Source of the DNA: Candidatus Scatousia excrementipullorum
Lineage (GTDB): Bacteria > Cyanobacteriota > Vampirovibrionia > Gastranaerophilales > Gastranaerophilaceae
Direction of reading: 5' to 3'
Assembly (NCBI GenBank): GCA_017694215.1
Contig: JADIND010000093.1
Coordinates: 1 to 12,748, forward strand
Length of the DNA stretch: 12,748 nt
Below the pieces are notes generated by a model. It saw nothing but the letters and a program-made list of their open reading frames with translations, had not been told where the DNA came from and ran no database searches. The position numbers were made by a program, and so were the translations under genes. This document shows, one piece after another, positions 7,050 to 12,748 of the stretch. Every line of letters starts with the position of its first letter. Position 1 is the first letter of the stretch.

Positions 7050-7055
7050 TAAAGT

Positions 7056-8687
7056 ATGGTTAGGGCAGAGAATATCCGTTTAAGGCTGAATATATTTACC
7101 GGAGATTTACTTGGCGGTGTTAATGCTGCAATAATTGCCCTGCCTCAGGCACTTGCCTTTGGTGTCGCAACCGGTTTCGGTGCAAGTGCGGGTATCTGGG
7201 GAGCTATAATCCTTTGTTTGATAGCCGGAATCTTAGGTACAAAGGTTCCGATGATTTCAGGAATTACAGGGCCTTCTGCCATTGTCATAGCATCTATCAT
7301 GCATGCTTTAAATAAGGATATTAATTCCGTTATTATGATTATGCTGATGGCAGGGCTGTTTCAGATTTTGCTTGCTCTAACCAAACTAACGGATATTGTT
7401 AAATATGTCCCGTATCCTGTTATTTCAGGCTTTATGAACGGAGTCGGCACAATTATCATTATTATGCAGATAAATCCGCTTTTAGGACTGAAATCTTGTT
7501 CGAATACCATTGAAAGTATTGAGCATATATGTTCCTCCTTTACTACAATGAATCCGTCTGCTTTCTGGCTCGGGCTTTTAACGCTTGTTATTGTTTTTGC
7601 AATACCTAAACGGTGGAATAAATATGTTCCGTCACAAATTCTTGCACTTATAATCTGCACATTTATCTCCATAAAAATGGGGCTTCAAATAGACAGAATC
7701 TCGGAAATATCGGTTTCAGTGCCTGCATTAAGGTTTCCGCAGACTAATTTGCATGATGTTATTACATATTTTCATTACGGTATAACTCTTGCGATTATTC
7801 TTTCTTCTGAAACCCTTTTGACCGGACTTGTTTGTAATTCTCTTACAAAAACTCAATCATCGCCTGCAAAACTTTTGATTTCTCAGGGAATTGGCAATAT
7901 GTGCTGTGCAATGACCGGTTCTTTGTCAGGTGCTGCTGCTACTATGAGGACAGTTGCAGCTTTAAAGACCGGAGCTTCTACAAAATTAGCTGCTATTGTG
8001 ACATCTATTGTTCTGTTTCTTGCTATTTATAAGTTTTCTGACTTTGTAGCCCAAATTCCTTTATGTGTTTTGGCTGCAATATTGATAAAAATAGGGTATG
8101 ATATTATTGATGTAAAACTTTTAAAAGTGTTTAAGCTTGCCCCGCGTGATGATAAATATGTTTTGATACTGGTATTCCTGCTTACGGTATTTTATAATCT
8201 GATTGTTGCGGTTGGGGCCGGAATTACTCTTGCAGCTTTGTTATATGCCAAGAAAGTTGCTGATAATGCCAAACTTGTACATAAAGAAGTATTTGATAAA
8301 GATATCGAAAAGCTTGAAAAGGCTCTTGAGGAAGATTCTCACCATAAGATACGTGCTGTCCATATTTCAGGGCAATTCTTCTTTGGTTCTGCAACCCAGT
8401 TAATATCCCAGTTTGATGAATTACTCGGAACAAAATGTCTGATTTTAAACTATGATTCCGATGATTTGCTTGATATATCGGCAATTTTTGCTTTTGAAGA
8501 TATTATTATGAGGCTTAAATCCCAGCATATTAAGCTTTTACTGGTAATCAAAAATGAGGCTCTTTATAATCAGCTTAAAGAACATAAAATTACTGATGAA
8601 ATAGGTGAAGGAAAAATTTTTTACTCTGAAATCGATGCCATTGAATTTGCTAAAAATGCCATAAAAAATAAACTAAAAAATCAATAG
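7056..8687 (+). CDS. SulP family inorganic anion transporter with C-terminal STAS domain
   Basis: This 543-residue membrane protein belongs to the SulP (SLC26-like) family, which moves sulfate, bicarbonate or other anions across the inner membrane. The family entry segment GDLLGGVNAAIIALPQALAF (16-35) is followed by VPMISGITGPSAIVIAS (64-80) and many hydrophobic helices to about residue 400, fitting the 14-segment fold. A cytoplasmic STAS domain covers about 432-543 (RAVHISGQFFFGSA, then LDISAIFAFEDIIMRL), which regulates transport in relatives. Substrate cannot be fixed by sequence. Bicarbonate (BicA-like) and sulfate are both possible; no sulfur-assimilation or carbonic anhydrase gene is nearby. 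The start is fixed by distance to the conserved GDLL segment and is probably leaderless. Transcribed alone, divergent from metF. Confidence 0.92.
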   Translation: MVRAENIRLRLNIFTGDLLGGVNAAIIALPQALAFGVATGFGASAGIWGAIILCLIAGILGTKVPMISGITGPSAIVIASIMHALNKDINSVIMIMLMAGLFQILLALTKLTDIVKYVPYPVISGFMNGVGTIIIIMQINPLLGLKSCSNTIESIEHICSSFTTMNPSAFWLGLLTLVIVFAIPKRWNKYVPSQILALIICTFISIKMGLQIDRISEISVSVPALRFPQTNLHDVITYFHYGITLAIILSSETLLTGLVCNSLTKTQSSPAKLLISQGIGNMCCAMTGSLSGAAATMRTVAALKTGASTKLAAIVTSIVLFLAIYKFSDFVAQIPLCVLAAILIKIGYDIIDVKLLKVFKLAPRDDKYVLILVFLLTVFYNLIVAVGAGITLAALLYAKKVADNAKLVHKEVFDKDIEKLEKALEEDSHHKIRAVHISGQFFFGSATQLISQFDELLGTKCLILNYDSDDLLDISAIFAFEDIIMRLKSQHIKLLLVIKNEALYNQLKEHKITDEIGEGKIFYSEIDAIEFAKNAIKNKLKNQ

Positions 8688-8892
8688 CAATATAAAATTG
8701 AGATTCTTTATAATTATTAAATTAATACATTGAATAACAAAAAATATTTTGTATTGCGTGCGGATAGAATTTTTATTCCAGAAATCCACATCAAAATTGA
8801 TTTTGAGATATTTAATTCAAGAATGATGGAGGTAATATTCAAGGCAAGAGATATAATCTTTATGCTGAGTAGAAACAGATAATAATAAACTA
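8688..8892 (+). other. Intergenic region with an orphan 50-codon frame (8730-8882)
   Basis: No recognised gene lies between sulP and clpB. A perfect TATAAT at 8709-8714 lacks a clear -35. An open frame runs from TTG 8730 to TAA 8880-8882 (about MNNKKYFVLRADRIFIPEIH..., 50 residues), with inner ATGs at 8823 and 8826 but no good ribosome binding site. It is followed ten bases later by the hairpin terminator. It could be a small gene, a non-coding RNA of about 200 bases or a decayed gene end; I recognise no family. A short inverted repeat TCAAAAT-TG-ATTTTGA lies at 8791-8806. Confidence 0.25.
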
Positions 8893-8922
8893 AAAGCCCT
8901 CATAATTGAGGGCTTTGTTTTT
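8893..8922. terminator. Intrinsic terminator, probably bidirectional, between sulP and clpB
   Basis: The stem AAAGCCCTC (8893-8901) pairs perfectly with GAGGGCTTT (8908-8916) around a six-base loop. On the plus strand it is followed by GTTTTTAT. On the minus strand it is followed by a TTTTAGTTT-like tract, 20 bases past the clpB stop. It can end clpB transcription and also readthrough from sulP or an RNA from 8709 onward. Confidence 0.85.
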
Positions 8923-8935
8923 ATATTTTAATTGT

Positions 8936-11539
8936 TTATGATGCTTTTTTGAAGACTATTTCATCATTATCGACGTCAATAACAAGTTTGTCGCCTCTTA
9001 GAAATTTCTGAGAAAGTATCTGTTTAGAAAGCGGGTTTTCAACCATTTGTCTGATAACTCTTTTTAATGGTCTTGCTCCATATACAGGATTGAATCCTCT
9101 TGTCGCAAGAAGATCTTTTGCATCATCAGTTATTTCAAGTTCAATTTCCTGATCTTTTAATAACCTTCTCAGATATTCCATCTGTAAGTCAACAATATGT
9201 GATAACTGTTGTAACGTAAGTGCTCTAAAGAAGATAGTTTCGTCAATTCTGTTTAGAAACTCAGGTTTAAATCTGCTTCTTAACACTTCCATTACCTTGT
9301 CTTTTGTTGCTTCAAAATTTTGTTCGGAGGCTATTCCTTTTAAAGAATCCTCAAGGATAATATCAGAACCGATGTTTGATGTCATAATTATCAAGGTATT
9401 TTTGAAATCAACGGTTCTGCCTTTTGAATCCGTCAAACGTCCGTCATCAAAGATTTGGAGCATTATGTTGAACACATCTGGGTGTGCTTTTTCTATTTCA
9501 TCAAAAAGAACAACCGAGTAAGGTTTTCTTCTGACGGCTTCTGTTAACTGACCGCCTTCATCGTAGCCGACGTATCCCGGAGGAGCTCCGACAAGTCTTG
9601 ATACGTTATGTTTTTCCATATATTCCGACATATCAATCCTTATAAGTGCATCTTCATCGTTAAACATAAATTCTGCAAGTGATTTTGCCAGCTCGGTTTT
9701 TCCGACCCCTGTAGGCCCCAAGAATAAGAAAGTACCTATCGGACGTTTAGGGTCTTTTAATCCGGATCTTGCACGTCTAATAGCATCAGAAACAGTTTCC
9801 ACAGCTTCATCCTGTCCGACAAGCCGTTTGTGAAGTATTTCTTCCATATTAATAAGTTTTTGAGTTTCGCTTTCCACAAGTTTATTAACAGGAACACCGG
9901 TCCATTTGCTTACAACTTCAGCAATATCATCTTCATCAATTTCTTCTTTAAGAAGTCTGTTTGCGGATTTTTCCTGATTCTGGCAGGCCTTTAACTGCTT
10001 TTCCAACTCAAGGAGTTTGCCATATTTAAGTTCTGCTGCTGTTTGCAAATCAGTGTTACGCTCGGCTTCTTCGATTTTTGCTTTAACGTGTTCAATTTCT
10101 TCCTTAATACCTGCTTCTCCGACGATGGAAGCTTTTTCTGCCTCCCATTGAACTTTTAATTTAGCAATTTTTTCTTCAAATTCGTTAATTTGTTTTGTTA
10201 AATCATCAATTTTTGCTTTTGCTTCATCACTGTCTTCTTTTTTGAGTGCTTCTCTCTCAATTTCAAGTTGAATTTTTTGACGCATTAAAGTATCTATTTC
10301 TTCGGGCATTGAATCGATTTCTATACGTAAAGAAGATGCAGCTTCATCAATAAGGTCGATTGCCTTATCCGGAAGAAATCTGTCGGTTATGTATCTGTCA
10401 GAAAGTTTTGCAGCTGCAATCAATGCACTGTCTAATATACGTATTCCGTGGTGAACTTCGTATTTTTCTTTCAAACCTCTCAAGATACTGATAGTGTCTT
10501 CAACTGAAGGTTCTCCTACAAGTACAGGCTGGAATCTTCTTTCCAACGCAGGGTCTTTTTCTATATATTTTCTGTACTCGTTAATTGTAGTTGCACCGAT
10601 AGTTCTCAAAACGCCTCTTGCAAGCATTGGTTTTAAGAGGTTTCCGGCATCCATTGAACCCTCGGTTGCCCCTGCTCCGACAACTGTATGAAGTTCATCA
10701 ATGAACATTACAATTTCACCGTTTGCATCTTCAACTTCTTTTAAGACGGCTTTCAATCTTTCTTCAAATTCACCTCTGAACTTTGCACCTGCAACAAGAG
10801 CACCCATATCAAGGGCAACAAGTTTAACGTCTTTAAGGCTTTCAGGTACATCACCTCTGACAATACGCTGTGCAAGTCCTTCTACGATTGCGGTTTTACC
10901 TACACCCGGTTCACCGATTAGAACAGGGTTATTTTTTGTTCTTCTGTTTAAAACCTGTATAATCCTTCTGACTTCTTCGTCACGTCCGATTACAGGGTCT
11001 AACTTTCCTTTTCTTGCTCTTTCCGTTAAATCGGTTGAATATTTTTCAAGAGCTTTCATATTTTCTTCTGCATTTTTATTGTCCACTTTTTTATTTCCTC
11101 TTATTTTTTTCATAGCATTAAGTACGGAGTTGGGTGTAACTCCTGATTCTTTTAATATTTGCTGGATATTGCTGTTATCCAGAAGTGTCATTGCCAGCAG
11201 AATTGATTCAATCCCGATATATTCATCTTTGAATTTATCAGCTTCCGCCTTTGCAATATCAAGCAATTTGTATGTATTTGTTGACAGAAACAGCTGTTGT
11301 GTATTCGGCGGTCCTGATATTGTCGGGAAAGATTTAATTGTGCTCACAATCTTATTGATAAATCCCTGATTAAGTACTTTTAATTCTGTCAGGTAATCTT
11401 TGATAATTCCGTCATCTTTTATCATTGCAAGCATAATATGCTCAGGCTGCAGCTCTGAATTTTTATATTCATTCATTATTGCTGCGGATGACGAGATAAT
11501 CTCCTGCGAATAATTAGTAAATTTTTCAAAATCAACCAT
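8936..11539 (-). CDS. clpB: ATP-dependent disaggregase ClpB
   Basis: ClpB is a hexameric AAA+ unfoldase that threads aggregated proteins through its pore with DnaK/DnaJ in the cytoplasm. The start is ATG 11539 (867 residues), chosen because GGAG lies eight bases upstream; a TTG at 11557 would add six residues but has no such site. Domains in order: Clp N-domain about 1-150; first AAA+ with Walker A GEPGVGKT (K215), Walker B FIDELH (E282) and pore loop GAKFRGEFEERL; a Glu/Lys-rich coiled-coil M-domain about 410-540; second AAA+ with GPTGVGKT (K614), LFDEIEKAHP (E681) and pore loop GYVGYDEGG; then the C-terminal small domain ending in KKAS. The long M-domain separates it from ClpA and ClpC. All catalytic residues are present. 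No CIRCE element is seen upstream. Monocistronic, closed by the terminator at 8893-8922. Confidence 0.97.
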   Translation of the reverse strand: MVDFEKFTNYSQEIISSSAAIMNEYKNSELQPEHIMLAMIKDDGIIKDYLTELKVLNQGFINKIVSTIKSFPTISGPPNTQQLFLSTNTYKLLDIAKAEADKFKDEYIGIESILLAMTLLDNSNIQQILKESGVTPNSVLNAMKKIRGNKKVDNKNAEENMKALEKYSTDLTERARKGKLDPVIGRDEEVRRIIQVLNRRTKNNPVLIGEPGVGKTAIVEGLAQRIVRGDVPESLKDVKLVALDMGALVAGAKFRGEFEERLKAVLKEVEDANGEIVMFIDELHTVVGAGATEGSMDAGNLLKPMLARGVLRTIGATTINEYRKYIEKDPALERRFQPVLVGEPSVEDTISILRGLKEKYEVHHGIRILDSALIAAAKLSDRYITDRFLPDKAIDLIDEAASSLRIEIDSMPEEIDTLMRQKIQLEIEREALKKEDSDEAKAKIDDLTKQINEFEEKIAKLKVQWEAEKASIVGEAGIKEEIEHVKAKIEEAERNTDLQTAAELKYGKLLELEKQLKACQNQEKSANRLLKEEIDEDDIAEVVSKWTGVPVNKLVESETQKLINMEEILHKRLVGQDEAVETVSDAIRRARSGLKDPKRPIGTFLFLGPTGVGKTELAKSLAEFMFNDEDALIRIDMSEYMEKHNVSRLVGAPPGYVGYDEGGQLTEAVRRKPYSVVLFDEIEKAHPDVFNIMLQIFDDGRLTDSKGRTVDFKNTLIIMTSNIGSDIILEDSLKGIASEQNFEATKDKVMEVLRSRFKPEFLNRIDETIFFRALTLQQLSHIVDLQMEYLRRLLKDQEIELEITDDAKDLLATRGFNPVYGARPLKRVIRQMVENPLSKQILSQKFLRGDKLVIDVDNDEIVFKKAS

Positions 11540-11547
11540 AAAATCAA

Positions 11548-11551
11548 CTCC
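11548..11551 (-). promoter_or_regulatory. Ribosome binding site that fixes the clpB start
   Basis: GGAG on the minus strand lies eight bases before ATG 11539. It sits inside the extra codons that a TTG 11557 start would need, so the shorter protein is preferred. Confidence 0.75.
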
Positions 11552-11567
11552 ATTCAAAACGATATTT

Positions 11568-11597
11568 TCTATATAATTATTTTAACGTTTTTTTCAA
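11568..11597 (-). promoter_or_regulatory. Probable clpB housekeeping promoter
   Basis: Minus strand TTGAAA (11597-11592), a 16-base spacer and TATATA (11575-11570) form a sigma-70-like promoter; TATAGA (11573-11568) with an 18-base spacer is an alternative. The resulting leader is about 25 bases and contains the GGAG site. No heat-shock operator was recognised. Confidence 0.5.
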
Positions 11598-11623
11598 TGA
11601 AGTCATTTTAAATTAATTAATAA

Positions 11624-12343
11624 TTAATATTTCATTCGCCAGCCGTCGCTCATTATTCTTGCTGCACAGTACATTCCGGGTGACAATCCTTTTGCGGCTT
11701 TTCTGTTACAAGTGCCGTGGCTGTTAGTGCCGCTTATTTGAGCATATGGCTTTTCCATTCCTAATGGTACAAGCTGGCTTTTTTCGTTAATTATAAAAAA
11801 GAATAAGTCTTCTCCGGCAACATTAGGACTGTTACTTCCGTTGATATCAATAAAAACGTAATATCCCTGTCCGCCTGTTCCTACTGTCGGATTAAGCCCG
11901 ATACATGAACTGTCGTTCAATCTCACTGATGCCGTTGCCCTTGCAAAAAACGGAGAATCAATATACCAGCCGTTATTCATCCAGATGTAGGGAGAAGCTA
12001 AATCTGTTCCGGAATTATGTGTTTTTTGTGAAGCATCATAGCACATTGCCCGTCTTTCATTGCTTACTTTACCGTATTTTTTTGCTCCGTTAAGTTCCGG
12101 AATTATATATTTATCTAATATTATTTCAGCATCATTCCAATCCGGCCACTCTCTAGCAGGTCCGTATTTTACTTCCGCCATTTTTATGGCCTGACTGAAA
12201 ACGGTATATGACTTCTGTAGTCTTGTGACAGTCACGATTTTATTATACTGGTTTATAACCGTCGGGAGAGTCATTGCTGCAACAACTCCGATTACTCCGA
12301 GTGTAATAAGTACTTCTGCTAATGTGAATGCTCTTATTTTCAA
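11624..12343 (-). CDS. Type IV pilin-like (prepilin-type) surface protein
   Basis: The start is TTG 12343, because a perfect AAGGAGG lies five bases before it; this gives 239 residues with a five-residue leader, MKIRA. An ATG at 12367 would put eight extra residues in front, encoded partly by the ribosome binding site itself. Prepilin peptidase would cut A5|F6 (Ala instead of the usual Gly at -1) and methylate F6. E10, the +5 Glu needed for assembly, is present. The hydrophobic helix runs about 6-30. The globular part has four cysteines (C101, C147, C212, C226), possibly two disulfides, and a VFIDINGSNSPNVAGEDLFF motif (about 163-182) resembling the metal-binding or structural loop of pseudopilins. 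It ends SDGWRMKY. Such proteins form pili or type II-like pseudopili; which one is unknown, as no assembly genes are nearby. Transcribed alone, divergent from an XRE regulator. Confidence 0.85.
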   Translation of the reverse strand: MKIRAFTLAEVLITLGVIGVVAAMTLPTVINQYNKIVTVTRLQKSYTVFSQAIKMAEVKYGPAREWPDWNDAEIILDKYIIPELNGAKKYGKVSNERRAMCYDASQKTHNSGTDLASPYIWMNNGWYIDSPFFARATASVRLNDSSCIGLNPTVGTGGQGYYVFIDINGSNSPNVAGEDLFFFIINEKSQLVPLGMEKPYAQISGTNSHGTCNRKAAKGLSPGMYCAARIMSDGWRMKY

Positions 12344-12348
12344 TTTAT

Positions 12349-12355
12349 CCTCCTT
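12349..12355 (-). promoter_or_regulatory. Strong ribosome binding site that fixes a TTG start for the pilin
   Basis: AAGGAGG on the minus strand is five bases before TTG 12343. Its first two bases overlap the end of the 28-bp palindrome, so a hairpin formed by the palindrome would sit directly against it. Confidence 0.85.
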
Positions 12356-12381
12356 ACATGTTTCCATATGGAAACATGTAA
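12354..12381. promoter_or_regulatory. Perfect 28-bp palindrome at the pilin transcription start (operator or 5' hairpin)
   Basis: Half-site TTACATGTTTCCAT (12354-12367) is followed directly by its exact reverse complement (12368-12381). The pilin -10 box (12392-12387) is five bases away, so the predicted transcription start (about 12380) falls at its edge. As DNA it would be an operator for a dimeric repressor, the adjacent XRE protein being the obvious candidate. As RNA it would form a stem of about 12 pairs at the very 5' end of the pilin message, touching the ribosome binding site. Confidence 0.8.
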
Positions 12382-12386
12382 TACCT

Positions 12387-12415
12387 AGTATAACATTATA
12401 TTTTTAATATAGCAA
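12387..12415 (-). promoter_or_regulatory. Pilin gene promoter
   Basis: Minus strand TTGCTA (12415-12410, four of six to TTGACA), a 17-base spacer and TATACT (12392-12387, five of six to TATAAT) give a good sigma-70-type promoter. The start site should fall near 12380, within the palindrome. Confidence 0.6.
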
Positions 12416-12416
12416 C

Positions 12417-12425
12417 TGTTATAAA
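12417..12425 (+). promoter_or_regulatory. Possible extended -10 promoter of the XRE regulator
   Basis: TGT-TATAAA (12417-12425) is an extended -10 element ending 11 bases before ATG 12437, so the leader would be about five bases. No clear -35 is seen. It lies back to back with the pilin -35, so binding at one could affect the other. Confidence 0.4.
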
Positions 12426-12436
12426 GAGAAATATTA

Positions 12437-12700
12437 ATGAATAAAACTATGGAATATCGTAAACAATTTGGCAGAGCCTTGAGAGAGTTACGTAAAATTT
12501 ATACCGGAAAAACTCTCAGAATGTTTGCTTATGAATATGATATTCCCTGTGCAACACTAAGTCGCATTGAAAACGGACAAAGAGAAGCACAGCTTACAAC
12601 GTTAAAACGTATCGCGGAAGGTTTCGGCTGGGATTTCGGTGATTTTATAGCAAAAGTTGAAGATAAAATGCCTGACAAGTTTGTTTTGAAAGATGAATAA
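12437..12700 (+). CDS. XRE-family helix-turn-helix transcriptional regulator
   Basis: This 87-residue protein is a single Cro/C1-type DNA-binding domain with a short tail. Residues about 10-70 form the five-helix fold: GRALRELRKIYTG, then TLRMFAYEYDIPCATLSRIE (helix-turn-helix, recognition helix around 38-48), then NGQREAQLTTLKRIAEGFGW. The C-terminal 15 residues (DKMPDKFVLKDE) are charged. No toxin, antitoxin or phage gene is adjacent in the window, although the next gene to the right is not visible. Only a weak AAAGAGA precedes ATG 12437; ATG 12449 (codon 5) is a less likely start. Its divergent placement from the pilin and the palindrome between them suggest that it controls the pilin and perhaps itself; this is inference. 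Confidence 0.88.
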   Translation: MNKTMEYRKQFGRALRELRKIYTGKTLRMFAYEYDIPCATLSRIENGQREAQLTTLKRIAEGFGWDFGDFIAKVEDKMPDKFVLKDE

Positions 12701-12748
12701 TATGTCATGCTTTTGTTTAAAATCATAAAATTAAATTTATTTATATAT

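Noticed and set aside
7012..7055. SAM, B12 or other riboswitch upstream of metF
   Set aside because: The whole gap is 44 bases and both genes appear leaderless; no aptamer can fit.
10701..11369. Long plus-strand open frame (222 codons) opposite clpB
   Set aside because: It is the antisense shadow of a highly conserved gene; its Ser/Phe/Ile-rich translation has no domain and its start has no ribosome binding site.
11540..11557. TTG start for clpB adding six residues
   Set aside because: The GGAG ribosome binding site lies inside these codons and is well spaced for ATG 11539.
11540..11623. CIRCE heat-shock operator upstream of clpB
   Set aside because: No TTAGCACTC-N9-GAGTGCTAA or close variant is present; only an ordinary promoter is seen.
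12344..12367. ATG start for the pilin adding METCKEDK
   Set aside because: The extra codons contain a perfect AAGGAGG, which is correctly spaced for TTG 12343, and half of the palindrome; the shorter leader fits prepilin processing.
1..12748. CRISPR array, tRNA, rRNA, insertion sequence or phage attachment site
   Set aside because: No regularly spaced repeats, no tRNA- or rRNA-like stretches, no transposase motif and no paired terminal repeats were found on reading both strands.

Overview
The window is AT-rich bacterial DNA with dense coding on both strands and nine complete, confidently called protein genes plus one partial gene at the left edge. The most telling taxonomic clue is the pilin-like protein at 11624-12343. 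Its N-terminus (AFTLAEVLITLGVIGVVAAM) and its DING...SPN..GED C-terminal motif are, from my memory of such genomes, typical of the Gastranaerophilales (Vampirovibrionia/'Melainabacteria', the non-photosynthetic gut relatives of Cyanobacteria). The base composition and the lineage-specific look of the 613-2043 protein fit this. It is an inference; no RNA marker is present to confirm it.

Layout. (i) 1-529, minus strand: the N-terminal part of a gene whose last visible residues look like the start of a TOPRIM nuclease domain. (ii) 613-3678, plus strand: a two-gene operon of a papain-fold (C39-like) cysteine peptidase candidate and a UshA-type metallophosphatase/5'-nucleotidase. Both begin with a polar leader and lack a Sec signal. 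(iii) 7011-3691, minus strand: a tight four-gene run metF - deoC - flhB - sigma-28-like factor, with gaps of 15, 31 and 11 bases. It joins one-carbon and deoxynucleoside metabolism to a flagellar/type III export switch protein and a FliA-type sigma factor. (iv) 7056-8687, plus strand: a SulP anion transporter divergent from metF, with only 44 bases between the two start codons. (v) 8688-8935: intergenic, with a possible 50-codon reading frame and a hairpin terminator. (vi) 11539-8936, minus strand: clpB. (vii) 12343-11624, minus strand: the pilin-like protein, divergent from an XRE-family regulator at 12437-12700, with a perfect 28-bp palindrome over the pilin transcription start.

How the parts may work together. 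The nucleotidase and peptidase belong to enzyme types that often act outside the cytoplasm, yet neither shows a hydrophobic export signal. They converge, 12 bases apart, on an operon carrying an FlhB/SctU export-gate homologue and a flagellar-type sigma factor. One testable idea is that they are cargo of a flagellar-type export machine. Independently, the pilin and XRE pair share a compact regulatory region, and metF and sulP appear to share a promoter region that would give nearly leaderless transcripts in both directions.
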